This document shows positions 42,069-51,223 of a DNA stretch of 64,000 nucleotides, in pieces (the stretch's first letter is position 1; every line of letters begins with the position of its first letter). The notes under the pieces were generated by a model. The model saw only the letters and a program-made list of their open reading frames with translations. It was not told the DNA's origin and ran no database searches. Origin of the DNA: Fictibacillus terranigra (GTDB lineage Bacteria; Bacillota; Bacilli; Bacillales; Fictibacillaceae); NCBI RefSeq assembly GCF_030412265.1, contig NZ_JAUHLN010000001.1:372001-436000 (forward strand), given 5' to 3'. Made by a program: the position numbers and the translations under genes.

Positions 42069-42965
42069 TTATTTGTAAACGGACAAAGGTATGTCCACGG
42101 CAGGAGTTCCAGCTGCATAAGGGGCAACCGAGTACTCGCCGAATTTCAAAGTAATACCATTAAAATTAAAGTAAAACTCCGCATCACGTTTAATATTTAC
42201 ATCACTTTGACGGGTGACATAAAAAGTATCTTTATGCTGTTTCATATAGTTATACGCATATTTCTGTACAGCTTTGTATTTCGCATCACTTGTAAGAATG
42301 CTGCTCAGTTTAATTTCCTTGCCGTCGCTGACCGTAAAATTATATCCTTCGAGGGATGACATCCCGTGCGCACCGCCAGTATATTGATAGTCCTGGAAAA
42401 GAACACTCAGCTGCTTGCCATCATTATATTTAACGGAATAGCTGGATTGGTATTCATAGTTGCAGGAGGAAGGATACTCCTTGCATATTTTATCTCCCTG
42501 TGCCTCTTTTTCGTCTTTCAGCAACTGAAGGTATTCATTGTATGATGCTTTGGCATGGCTCAGCAGTACAGCGTTGATTTTATCCTGAGCTTTTTTGCTT
42601 TTTAGTCCGGCCACTTGAGGATAGGTTACAGCCTTCGTATTTTTATATAGATGTTTACTGATCGTTACACCGTTAAAAAATTTCAGATACTTGGTAGAGA
42701 CATAGGCCTTCTTGCTTTTATAGCGGATCTCAGACCAGCCGGATTTGGTTTTTGAATAAACGGACACCGTCGCACCGGATTTTAAAGAGCCGACGATTTT
42801 GGCATTTACGCTTGGAGCGTTTCGGACATTTAATGTTGTTTTAACACTAACAAACGCGGTCTGTACGGATGCGGCCTTTGCCTCGCTATTCACAAAAAAT
42901 ACGGAAGCAATCAAAGCAAGCGCGATTGCAAGCATGGTGAAGCGGAAGATTGATTTTTTCATCAT
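42069..42965 (-). CDS. Secreted SH3b and DUF3298/RsiV-like domain protein
   Basis: This exported protein has 298 aa. A signal peptide ends near AKAA. A bacterial SH3b domain occupies about 35-95 (TLNVRNAPSVNAKIVGSLKS, SEIRYKSKKAYVSTKYL). A PdaC/RsiV-like DUF4163 plus DUF3298 region follows, with SVLFQDYQYTGGAHGMSSLE as the recognisable motif. SH3b domains bind cell-wall peptides, so it probably acts at the wall. It is followed on the same strand, upstream, by a decayed NlpC/P60 gene. Confidence 0.8.
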   Translation of the reverse strand: MMKKSIFRFTMLAIALALIASVFFVNSEAKAASVQTAFVSVKTTLNVRNAPSVNAKIVGSLKSGATVSVYSKTKSGWSEIRYKSKKAYVSTKYLKFFNGVTISKHLYKNTKAVTYPQVAGLKSKKAQDKINAVLLSHAKASYNEYLQLLKDEKEAQGDKICKEYPSSCNYEYQSSYSVKYNDGKQLSVLFQDYQYTGGAHGMSSLEGYNFTVSDGKEIKLSSILTSDAKYKAVQKYAYNYMKQHKDTFYVTRQSDVNIKRDAEFYFNFNGITLKFGEYSVAPYAAGTPAVDIPLSVYK

Positions 42966-42995
42966 TACATGACACCCTTCATTTATTTTTTAACA

Positions 42996-43346
42996 CTAGT
43001 TGATGACGCGTTTTGCGCTGATCACTTTTGTCTTCCAATAAGCGTCTTTTATGTTAATCGATTTAACACCCTTTGATGCTGCAGCGATGACTTGGCTGCC
43101 TCCACTGTAGATTCCAGCAAAGGAAGGTTTCTTTTTGCTGTTGAGATCAAAGAATACTAAATCGCCTTTTTTAGTTGAGATGAACAGCTGAACGGGATTA
43201 GCCTGTGCCTGGAATTGAGTTTTGGCTTGAGTTCCCGCGGCAGCCTGCGTCTCAAACCCTGCTGGCAGGATGAGTGATGCGGCTGATACGGAAACGACTA
43301 ACCTTTTTTGATTACGTTCCTCCAATGAACCTTTTATGTAATCCAA
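42996..43346 (-). pseudogene. Decayed NlpC/P60 endopeptidase gene
   Basis: The frame carries a signal-peptide-like stretch (KRLVVSVSAASLILPAGFE, then QAAA) that lacks an ATG although GGAGGAACGT lies just ahead of it. It then jumps to the end of an NlpC/P60 domain (KKGDLVFFDLNSKKKPSFAG). The catalytic Cys part is gone, and the usual His of the HVGIY motif is replaced (SFAGIY). So the start, the middle and the active site have all been lost. Confidence 0.65.
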
Positions 43347-43477
43347 AGGGACGATCGTTATATTACATTTATGTTACAAAGGTTACAGTGAAATTACAAC
43401 AGGTATTTTAGACTATTTTTCCAAAAATGAGCCATACAGAATTTCTGGGCGAATCGTCATAGTCGTACGAAACTGAG

Positions 43478-43503
43478 GTTTCCGCCAGCACACGAGCGGG
43501 TAA
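43478..43503 (+). promoter_or_regulatory. Sigma-B-type promoter of the pyruvate oxidase gene
   Basis: GTTTCC (43478) and GGGTAA (43498) are 14 bp apart. The -10 is a perfect sigma-B box and the -35 keeps GTTT. In B. subtilis the homologue ydaP is a sigma-B general-stress gene, in agreement. Confidence 0.7.
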
Positions 43504-43609
43504 AAATTTTTAGGGAATGGCTCAAACTCCCGAATATTCCTAACTATACAAGGGACAATATGGAAGTATTTGTGTAATTGAGGCAGTAACTGAAAAAGGA
43601 GACTACATA

Positions 43610-45334
43610 ATGAAGAAAACCGTCGCTGATCTATTGGTCGATTCGTTAAGACACGCTGGAATTGAGCGAATTTACGGGATTGTGGGCGATTCATTGAATG
43701 CGGTGCTGGACTCCATTCGCCGGTCGGGAAAAATTGAATGGATCTCGGTCCGTCATGAAGAGGTCGCGGCCTTTGCTGCGGGCTCGGATGCCGTTTTAAG
43801 CAATAGTATCGCCGTCTGTGCGGGTAGCAGCGGTCCAGGGAACCTCCATCTGATCAACGGACTTTACGACTGCCATCGCAACCGGATCCCGGTGCTCGCT
43901 ATTGCGGCGCACATTCCAAGCAATGAGCTTGGCGGAGATTATTTTCAGCAGACCCGTCCAGAAATGCTGTTCAGAGATTGCAGCCATTACTGCGAGGTGC
44001 TTACTCGTCCGGAACAGATGCCGCGCATGGTCACGATGGCGATGCAGCACGCGATCGGCAAAAAAGGCGTTTCAGTGATCATATTGCCGGGTGATGTGGC
44101 TTCCCTTCATGACGAACAGAAGGTGCCGGAACAAGTGATTCATGTAACAGAGCCGGTGATTCGTCCATCAGAAAACGAGTTGCAGAAGCTTGCGGATTAC
44201 TTGAACAAAGGAAAGAAGGTAACGTTGTTATGCGGAGCGGGATGTGAAGGTGCGCATACTGAGGTGATGGCCTTATGTGACGCGCTGAAATCTCCAATGG
44301 TCATCGCGCTCAGAGGGAAGGAGCACCTCGAGTATGACAATCCTTATTCTGTCGGACTGACGGGGCTCATCGGGTATTCGTCCGGTTATCATGCGATGAT
44401 GGACTGCGATGTGCTGCTCATGCTTGGGACTGATTTTCCGTATCGGCAGTTCTTCCCGGAAAAAGCCGTTATTTTACAGGTTGATATCCGGGCGGAGCAC
44501 CTTGGACGAAGGGCTGCCTTAACGTATGGATTATGCGGGGATGTCAGGCATACAGTCGAGTCACTGCTCCCGTTAATAAAAGTGAGGAAAAGCACGAGTC
44601 ACCTGGACAAGCATGTGAAGGACTATGCGAAAGTGCGCAAAGACTTGGACAAGCTGGCCACCGGGAAAAAAGGCAAAGCACCGATTCATCCGCAATATTT
44701 AACAAAAGTGGTCAGTGACCTTGCTGACGAGGATGCGGTTTTTACTTGTGATGTGGGGAGCCCAACCTTATGGGCGGCTCGTTACTTGGAGATGAACGGC
44801 AAACGCCGGCTGTTAGGATCGTTCAATCATGGCACGATGGCTAATGCCATGCCGCAAGCGATAGGGGCACAGGTCTCACAAAGAAAGAAGCAAGTCGTCG
44901 CTCTTTCCGGAGATGGCGGACTCTCCATGCTGATGGGTGATCTTTTGACGATCAAGCAGCATCAATTGCCGGTAAAAGTGGTGGTGTTCAACAATGAGTC
45001 ACTGGCCTTTGTTGAGCTGGAAATGAAAGCGGCGGGATATTTGGAAACCGGTACAGGCCTTGGACAAACCAGTTATGCCGCCATCGCGGAAGGAATGGGG
45101 ATCCACGGTATCCGTGTCGAGGATCCGGGTGACCTGGAGGGTGCCGTTAAACAAGCGTTTAAACATAAAGGCCCCGTCCTCCTTGATGTGGTCGTCAACC
45201 GCCAGGAGCTTGCGCTTCCGCCAAAAATTGAGTTCGAACAGGCGCATGGATTCACGCTCTGGATGCTCAAAACCGTGCTCAACGGCAAGGGAGACGAACT
45301 GATCGAGCTGGCGAAGACGAATCTGTTTAGATAG
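43610..45334 (+). CDS. ydaP: Pyruvate oxidase / thiamine-diphosphate-dependent enzyme, YdaP-like
   Basis: This ThDP enzyme of the PoxB type has 574 aa. The N-terminal Pyr domain holds YGIVGDSLNAVLD and WISVRHEEVAAFAAG with the activating Glu. A central FAD-binding domain follows. The C-terminal PP domain has LSGDGGLSMLMGDLLTIKQH and VFNNESLAF. It would oxidatively decarboxylate pyruvate. The start at 43610 follows AAAAAGGAG. A sigma-B-like promoter lies about 110 bp upstream, so it is probably stress-induced. Confidence 0.9.
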   Translation: MKKTVADLLVDSLRHAGIERIYGIVGDSLNAVLDSIRRSGKIEWISVRHEEVAAFAAGSDAVLSNSIAVCAGSSGPGNLHLINGLYDCHRNRIPVLAIAAHIPSNELGGDYFQQTRPEMLFRDCSHYCEVLTRPEQMPRMVTMAMQHAIGKKGVSVIILPGDVASLHDEQKVPEQVIHVTEPVIRPSENELQKLADYLNKGKKVTLLCGAGCEGAHTEVMALCDALKSPMVIALRGKEHLEYDNPYSVGLTGLIGYSSGYHAMMDCDVLLMLGTDFPYRQFFPEKAVILQVDIRAEHLGRRAALTYGLCGDVRHTVESLLPLIKVRKSTSHLDKHVKDYAKVRKDLDKLATGKKGKAPIHPQYLTKVVSDLADEDAVFTCDVGSPTLWAARYLEMNGKRRLLGSFNHGTMANAMPQAIGAQVSQRKKQVVALSGDGGLSMLMGDLLTIKQHQLPVKVVVFNNESLAFVELEMKAAGYLETGTGLGQTSYAAIAEGMGIHGIRVEDPGDLEGAVKQAFKHKGPVLLDVVVNRQELALPPKIEFEQAHGFTLWMLKTVLNGKGDELIELAKTNLFR

Positions 45335-45630
45335 CTTTTATGAACAAGTGGCATGCAGAGTGTTTTTTATTTATATTTAAGAGTGCTTGTTAGACGTACT
45401 ATTGCTTTGTAAGGCAAGCGGATAAGAGCAAATACTATGGCTTCGCATATTTTGGTTACAGGATTTAACTCGGTGATGGCTGGAACTCTGATTTTATCTG
45501 TATTTGGCATGGCTTTTCCGCTCATTTACTATCGGAATTATTCTGGTTTGAAACCTGTTCTAATGAAAACTTTCATTTACATGAACTTCCAACGAACCAG
45601 CTGCTGCGTCTGGCAGCTTTCACCCAAATG
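45335..45630. other. Intergenic region with an uncertain hydrophobic ORF
   Basis: A 64-codon frame at 45437-45631 encodes a hydrophobic stretch (AGTLILSVFGMAFPLIYY), but it lacks a good ribosome site. It is more likely a membrane-gene remnant or chance than a gene. A short stem AGCTGC/GCAGCT lies near 45600. I support nothing else here. Confidence 0.3.
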
Positions 45631-45655
45631 AAAAGGCCCCATCAGAGGCCTTTTT
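45631..45655. terminator. Bidirectional terminator
   Basis: AAAAGGCC-ccatcaga-GGCCTTTTT has A- and T-runs on both sides. It ends the minus-strand mannosidase operon and any plus-strand transcript from the left. Confidence 0.8.
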
Positions 45656-45660
45656 CGTGT

Positions 45661-48270
45661 TTAAAATAGAATTGTTCTTACTTGATTAGTTCGAACCCGA
45701 GTTCCAAACGTGTTGTTTTGTACTTTTAGAAGTTTCATCGGCTGTTCATTCAAATTGGCCAACTGTGCTTCTTCCACAGCATGCCGTGCTTCAAAAGACG
45801 CGGAGATTTCTTCGTCCGTTGCATTGTAAAATCGCAGCACATAGCGATCTTCTTTTTCTGCTTTTTTCAGCGTGCTCAGCACGGCACCAGGCTGTACCTC
45901 GTTTAAGAAGCTGTAGCTGAGCGGAGTTTTTATTTCTGCGTTGTTCAGCTTCATGGCGTTGAACGGGATCTTGTTATAGAAATGGATCGGTGTGAGATAC
46001 TCTTTCGCCATTCGTGCCACATTTGCTTTCAGCGTAGAGTCTGAATGAATCACAAGTGAGAAGTCCAAAGAAATCCTCCCAAGCAATTGTGAGTCAGGTG
46101 TCGGAAGTTTAATACCAGAAGGACGTCCTGGCCTTCTCAGCATATTTTCCTTTCCGAGAACACCCACACTTCTAAACAGTGTTACCGCAATGGTGTCATA
46201 CTCCTCACCGACAATTTCATATTCCCGCGAGCTGTTTGTCAAAAGACTCACGCCGTATTCCTTGTCCGATAAACCAGCATATGTCAGCATCGGATAAATG
46301 CTGTCAGGACGTTCGTCCCAGTCTTCCTCTTCCCAAATATCCATCGCTTCATCGATAACATGGCGCGTAATTGATCCAAATTGATTATCGGAAACAGAGA
46401 AGGAGGAAGCAATGCCCGTTGGAATCAGCGCTCTCAACCGATGATCTTTTGCATGGTTATCGATATCAAAAGCGACCTCAATGATCGGCTTATGATGAGC
46501 AACCGTTACAGTGATCTGAACATCAACAGAGCTGTTTGCCAACAGGTTCTTTCGATCGTCCAGGTTTTCCGGAACAGTCAGGCTGTATCGAATGGTAATA
46601 ACAGCTTCAAATTGATTCTGTTTAATATTCACATCCGCTTTTGCTTTATCACTGTAGATCAGCTTTTCGTCTGGCAGGGGGGAGAAGTCGTACTCATCAC
46701 CGTCATCTCCGCCATCCTCCAGCATCAGGATATTACTGAAACGCTTGTTTAGTTTTTTATCGAAAATATTTAGTGTTCCGTTCGGATTGACGGTGATTTT
46801 ATAAAAGTCCGTTTCCACTTGATCGACTGCAGATTCAGAGCTTCTCACTTCCGTGTCACTTTCCGTCACAAAATATGTTTTATATCCCATGGCTGGAATA
46901 CGGTCTTTCAATTGAATGGTGTACTTGATAAAAGGATCATAGTTTCCATAATGAACGATTTGGCGGTCGATTAAGCCCGGATCCATAATTTTCTGGTCCA
47001 GAACCTCAAATTCCAGCTCAGCATTATTTTCATCCACCAGTTTAAAGGAGCCCAGTTTCGAAATGACACTGGCAGTCATCACATCCTCGCGCTCATATGG
47101 CAGCAGGTTGAAAGCGGAAAGGCGGTCCTGTTCCGTTTCTGTAGCCATTGAATCCACAATCTTGCGTTTATAAAAGTGAATGAGCTGGTCGACTTTTTCC
47201 TCTGCAAGGAAAAAACGGTTGGATATTTCCTGATGCACCTTGTCCGAGCAGCAGCATCCGATACTGTCGTGAGCATGGTTCTTCATGATCTCTTTCCAGA
47301 TCGGCTCGATCAGCCCGTGATGATACTCAAAGCCAAGACTGTATGCCAGGGAAGCGAGCGGTTCTAAAATATTGGTGATCTTGTTCTCAATCCTGGTATT
47401 GGCTGCCTTGATGTCCATGCGGGTAGAGTAGATGCTGCGGTGAACACGGGAATATTTTCCGTCCAGGAATTCGCCTGTTAACGTTGGAAGTTCTTGATTT
47501 CTTTCAAGCTCCGCAAAAATATTTTCATAGCGGCTTAAAAAGAATTCACGGTCTGGATATAGCTTTCGCAGTTTTTCCATAATCGTAAAGATATTCTTCT
47601 GAATCGGCATCTGGTCATGTCCGTTTGGCAGTATGATGTTCCCGGTTGTTGCTCCGCGATCCAGTACGGCGAAATATTTATTGATACGTTCCTGAAGCTT
47701 CTCCTCATCCTCAGGCAAATATTTACCGATGGCATAGCCCAGTGGAAACAACTGAACGAGGACCTTTGAACCTTCGTCTGTCTCCCAATAAAATTCTGTT
47801 TTATCCGTACCGTGGCGCTCAGAAGTTCCCCGCCAGAAAATAGAGTACTTAATGTCAAAGCCGTTTAAGATCTGTGGCATTTGTGACGATTGTCCGAATG
47901 AATCGGGCAGATAGCCGATCATCATCGGACTCCCTAATTCTTCGCAATCCTTCAGTCCATAGAGGAGATTGCGGACGATGGATTCTCCACCTACCACCAT
48001 TTCATCTGTTTGGGTATACCACGGTCCGATAATCAGCCTGCCTTCCTGAACAAGTTTTTTCACTCGATCTTTGTTCTCGGGTTTGATGGCGAAATAGTCT
48101 TCGAGTATGGCAGTCTGTCCGTCCAGAACATAGTGGGGATACTCAGGATTCGTTTCGAGCATCTCCAGGATTTCTTCCATGTTGTTGACAAGCAATATTC
48201 GAGATTCCTCCGTTGAAAAATACCACTCTCTATCCCAATGCATATGGGGAACGATATGAACGTTTTTCAT
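45661..48270 (-). CDS. mngB: GH38 alpha-mannosidase, MngB-like
   Basis: The cytosolic enzyme has 869 aa. The GH38 zinc-site motif is at the N-terminus, VHIVPHMHWDREWYF, and the Asp of the catalytic region is in GYLPDSFGQSSQMPQIL. The long C-terminal beta domains are complete. I start at ATG 48270 (GGAGG ahead) rather than TTG 48282. It is in an operon with a PTS EIIABC. In E. coli the same pair (mngA-mngB) takes up and splits 2-O-alpha-mannosyl-D-glycerate, giving mannose 6-phosphate and glycerate. I infer the same here by synteny. Confidence 0.88.
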   Translation of the reverse strand: MKNVHIVPHMHWDREWYFSTEESRILLVNNMEEILEMLETNPEYPHYVLDGQTAILEDYFAIKPENKDRVKKLVQEGRLIIGPWYTQTDEMVVGGESIVRNLLYGLKDCEELGSPMMIGYLPDSFGQSSQMPQILNGFDIKYSIFWRGTSERHGTDKTEFYWETDEGSKVLVQLFPLGYAIGKYLPEDEEKLQERINKYFAVLDRGATTGNIILPNGHDQMPIQKNIFTIMEKLRKLYPDREFFLSRYENIFAELERNQELPTLTGEFLDGKYSRVHRSIYSTRMDIKAANTRIENKITNILEPLASLAYSLGFEYHHGLIEPIWKEIMKNHAHDSIGCCCSDKVHQEISNRFFLAEEKVDQLIHFYKRKIVDSMATETEQDRLSAFNLLPYEREDVMTASVISKLGSFKLVDENNAELEFEVLDQKIMDPGLIDRQIVHYGNYDPFIKYTIQLKDRIPAMGYKTYFVTESDTEVRSSESAVDQVETDFYKITVNPNGTLNIFDKKLNKRFSNILMLEDGGDDGDEYDFSPLPDEKLIYSDKAKADVNIKQNQFEAVITIRYSLTVPENLDDRKNLLANSSVDVQITVTVAHHKPIIEVAFDIDNHAKDHRLRALIPTGIASSFSVSDNQFGSITRHVIDEAMDIWEEEDWDERPDSIYPMLTYAGLSDKEYGVSLLTNSSREYEIVGEEYDTIAVTLFRSVGVLGKENMLRRPGRPSGIKLPTPDSQLLGRISLDFSLVIHSDSTLKANVARMAKEYLTPIHFYNKIPFNAMKLNNAEIKTPLSYSFLNEVQPGAVLSTLKKAEKEDRYVLRFYNATDEEISASFEARHAVEEAQLANLNEQPMKLLKVQNNTFGTRVRTNQVRTILF

Positions 48271-48302
48271 GATGTCCTCCAATTTTCTCTTTTGATTTCA
48301 CA

Positions 48303-50225
48303 TTAAGCCGCAGCTTGTGATGACTGTTTCTCTTTTCGCATTTTTCTTTGCCGGGTTGCGATCAATAAAACCATTGAGATGGCTCCTCCGATAAGAGCTG
48401 CTCCAAACCAGATGCCGCCAGCTGCAAGTAATGGCTGCCCTTTTAATAAAGCAAGAGAGAAGATGCCTGCGCCCGGTACATTTAATCCGATGTGGAAGTA
48501 GGAAACGATGGCTCCTGTAACGGCAGATCCAGCAATCAATGACGGAATGACGCGTAAAGGATCATTGATCATAAACGGAATGGCTCCTTCCGTAATCCCC
48601 GCTAAGCCGAGCAGCCAGGTTTGCTTTCCGATTTCCTGTTCGGCTTTTGTAAAATGTTTTTTTCCGAGAATGGTTGCCCCTGTTACCGAAAACGCGGAGA
48701 CCATTTTGACAGAGGCGAACGTTGCATATGGGACAATGTTACCGCTGGCCATCGCGCCAATACAGAACGTGTAAGCTGCTTTATTCACGGGTCCTCCCAG
48801 ATCAAAGGAAACCATGGCACCGATGATGGCACCCATAATCAAGGCGTTTGTGCCAGACATGCCTTTCAGCCAGTCGATCAGACCTTCGTTGACAAAAGCC
48901 AATGGCTTGCCGATAACAAAAAGCATGATCGATCCAACGACGAGCGTTCCGACGACGGGATACAGCCAGAAGCTGATAAAACCAGCGAACGTCCCTTTAG
49001 GTTTGACCGTATTCTTCAGGAATTTTATGAAATAACCAGCCAAGATTCCGCCTAGCATACCTCCGAGAAAACCACTGCCGATCAAGTTGGCGGCAATCCC
49101 TGCAGCGAACCCGGGGCCCAGTGCAGGTTTATCGGAAATGGAATAGGCCATGTAGGCTGATAGAATGGGAACCATCATTGTTCCAAGCAATGTTCCCCCA
49201 AGCTGTCTTAACAGCCAGAGCCATGATCCTTCCTCGTTGAAGAGGCCCTGCAGATCAAAGGCCTGAGAAAACAGTACAGCTGCAGCGAGTGTCATTCCCC
49301 CGGCAACGATGACCGGAATAATGTAGGAGATACCAGTTAAGATGGAGTCCTTGATCTCTGTTTTAAAGCCCTTGCTGTCATTTTCTTTTGTTTCAAGAGA
49401 GAACTCCTTTCTGTTACCGCTTTCAGATTTAGCCAGCGCTTGATTGACAATATCCTTTGCCTTTTTAAGCGGGGCAGCAACAGAAGTTTTCACCTTTGGC
49501 AGGTGGCTGTATCGTATTTCATCTTTGACTGCTACATCCGTTGCAAAAATGACAGCATGGGCTTGCTGCAACTGAGCATGGGTGTGTTTGCCGTCAATAC
49601 CGTTGGCGCCTTGCTTCTCAACGATCACGTTTACGCCAAGTTCGTTTCCGGCCTTGACCAGGGCTTCAGCAGCCATGTACGTATGTGCAATGCCTGCTGG
49701 GCAGGCGGTAACGGCAAGAATGGTCTTGCTGAGGCTTTGTCCTTGCTGATCCGCTGTTTTTGGCTCTCTTTGTGGATCGAGTTTTTGAAAGAGATCATGA
49801 TTGGATGTGGAGTGAAGCAGCTCGTTCTTATACTCTTCATTCGATAAACGGGTCACGAGTTCAGCTAAAAGCGAAAGGTGAGTAGAGCCTGCCTCCGTTT
49901 CAGGAATCGCCAGTAAAAAGACCAATTCCACTTCATTGGACGGATCGATGCTCTCCCATGTTTTGATCGGCTCGTCCAGTGTAATAACAGCGAAGGCGGC
50001 CTCTTTTACCGCCGTTGATTTTCCGTGCGGAATGGCTAAACCGCCTTCAAATCCAGTAGGGGATAAAGCCTCCCGGTCCATTACTGCCTGGTAAAATTCT
50101 TCTTTAGAATGGAGTTTGCCTTGCTCGTCCAGCCTGTCAACCATATATTTGATCATTTCATCTTTGGAATGAAAGGCTTGTTTTGTACTGATTAAATTTG
50201 GAGAAGTAAGCCTCTGCAGCAACAT
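48303..50225 (-). CDS. mngA: PTS EIIABC, fructose/mannosylglycerate type, MngA-like
   Basis: This fused sugar permease has 640 aa. EIIA covers about 1-150 with phosphorylated His67 in GGLAIPHGKS. EIIB covers about 167-265 with Cys175 in VTACPAGIAHTYMAAE. EIIC covers about 295-630 with about nine membrane segments and GAMVSFDLGGPVNKAAYTF. The order A-B-C is that of E. coli MngA and fructose EII proteins. I start at ATG 50225 behind GGGAGG. The GH38 neighbour favours mannosylglycerate over fructose. Confidence 0.9.
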   Translation of the reverse strand: MLLQRLTSPNLISTKQAFHSKDEMIKYMVDRLDEQGKLHSKEEFYQAVMDREALSPTGFEGGLAIPHGKSTAVKEAAFAVITLDEPIKTWESIDPSNEVELVFLLAIPETEAGSTHLSLLAELVTRLSNEEYKNELLHSTSNHDLFQKLDPQREPKTADQQGQSLSKTILAVTACPAGIAHTYMAAEALVKAGNELGVNVIVEKQGANGIDGKHTHAQLQQAHAVIFATDVAVKDEIRYSHLPKVKTSVAAPLKKAKDIVNQALAKSESGNRKEFSLETKENDSKGFKTEIKDSILTGISYIIPVIVAGGMTLAAAVLFSQAFDLQGLFNEEGSWLWLLRQLGGTLLGTMMVPILSAYMAYSISDKPALGPGFAAGIAANLIGSGFLGGMLGGILAGYFIKFLKNTVKPKGTFAGFISFWLYPVVGTLVVGSIMLFVIGKPLAFVNEGLIDWLKGMSGTNALIMGAIIGAMVSFDLGGPVNKAAYTFCIGAMASGNIVPYATFASVKMVSAFSVTGATILGKKHFTKAEQEIGKQTWLLGLAGITEGAIPFMINDPLRVIPSLIAGSAVTGAIVSYFHIGLNVPGAGIFSLALLKGQPLLAAGGIWFGAALIGGAISMVLLIATRQRKMRKEKQSSQAAA

Positions 50226-50284
50226 GAATGGAACCTCCCTTATCTTGGTTCTTTCGTAATGTGCCTTCATACTAGCATAAAAAA

Positions 50285-50309
50285 AATAAGAAGAATTTTT
50301 CTTCTTATT
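50285..50309 (-). terminator. Leader hairpin with U-run before the PTS gene
   Basis: AATAAGAAGAA and TTCTTCTTATT form an 11-bp AT-rich stem. On the minus strand it is followed by eight T. It lies between the -10/operator (50343) and the EIIABC start, so it can end the RpiR transcript or act as an attenuator of the operon. Confidence 0.6.
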
Positions 50310-50329
50310 TGTACACTGGGTTTTTAAAA

Positions 50330-50343
50330 AATAGCGCTTTCAT
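50330..50343 (-). promoter_or_regulatory. Possible cre site
   Basis: On the minus strand, TGAAAGCGCTATTT matches the left and central cre bases but not the right end. It lies directly downstream of the -10 box, where CcpA would block elongation. Confidence 0.35.
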
Positions 50344-50358
50344 GTGTAATTATACACA
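50343..50358. promoter_or_regulatory. Operator with embedded -10 box for the mng operon
   Basis: TGTGTAATTATACACA has 6-bp inverted arms TGTGTA/TACACA. Its minus strand contains a perfect TATAAT (50354-50349). A weak TTCAAT -35 lies 18 bp upstream. The adjacent RpiR-family protein is the likely binder. Confidence 0.6.
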
Positions 50359-50379
50359 GATGTCTTGTCGGTATTGAAC

Positions 50380-51111
50380 CTAGTTTTGATTAGCCTTCCA
50401 GTAAGTTTCTGACAGGGCCCTCAGTATGATCATAATGGGCGTTCGGTCTGTAATGTTATAGCCGTTTAGCTCTTCTCTTGGAGCGTAGCAATATAAGTGA
50501 AGATGAGCTAACCTATGCAGAGAGGTCTGTTTGAAATGGGTGAGGGAAATAATTTTCACATTTCTTTCTCGGGCAAGCGCCGCCATCTCAAGTACTTGCG
50601 GCGTCTCACCGGATAAACTGATCAAAAACAGAACATCGTCTGTTTCCATCCGATTAATTTCATGCATGGTCTCATGGCGATGTATTTCAAAATCTGCTTT
50701 CTTTCCTGATACCTTCAGATTTTTCACCATCATCTCGCAAAAGGGTGCTGTATCGCCAACGCCGAAAAAGAGCACTCTTTTTGCTTCCTGCAGCCATTTA
50801 ATGACTTGAACGAGTTTTTCTGAATCAATCAGGTCAATGGTCTTTTTCAGATTCACATGGGGTCCGTTTTCTTGTACAGTTTCACTTTGTAATTCCTCTT
50901 TAAGGTTATTTTTCAGTTGGGAGTAGCCGTCATAACCCAGCTTTTTCGCAAAGCGAGTGATCGTATTGGGGACTGTGAACAGTTCGGCTGCTAATGCCTG
51001 TATGGATAAACTCACCACTTTGTTCTTATGATGTGAAATGTATTCTATGATTTGGTCGTCTGTGTCGCTTAGCTTGTATTCGTATTTATAAGCCCGTTCC
51101 TCAAAGCGCAT
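50380..51111 (-). CDS. RpiR/MurR-family transcriptional regulator
   Basis: The protein has 243 aa. The N-terminal HTH_6 domain reads VVSLSIQALAAELFTVPNTI, ending FAKKLGYDGYSQLK. The C-terminal SIS domain (RVLFFGVGDTAPFCEMMVKN, LFLISLSGETPQVLEMAALA) binds phosphosugars. I start at ATG 51111 after AGGTGA. It lies directly upstream of the mngA-mngB operon on the same strand, so it likely controls it. E. coli uses a GntR protein (MngR) for the same job, so this is a different regulator type. Confidence 0.88.
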   Translation of the reverse strand: MRFEERAYKYEYKLSDTDDQIIEYISHHKNKVVSLSIQALAAELFTVPNTITRFAKKLGYDGYSQLKNNLKEELQSETVQENGPHVNLKKTIDLIDSEKLVQVIKWLQEAKRVLFFGVGDTAPFCEMMVKNLKVSGKKADFEIHRHETMHEINRMETDDVLFLISLSGETPQVLEMAALARERNVKIISLTHFKQTSLHRLAHLHLYCYAPREELNGYNITDRTPIMIILRALSETYWKANQN

Positions 51112-51223
51112 GACGGATTCACCTGCCATCCTGACTTTTTATATCTCATTATATCAAACGCGATCAACTCTCAATTCCATTTGGTATAATGGAGAAAAAT
51201 ATATAAAACACCCGAGGTCGCCA

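Noticed and set aside
45437-45631. 64-residue hydrophobic ORF as a gene.
   Set aside because: There is no convincing ribosome site or family match, and its end reads into the terminator region.
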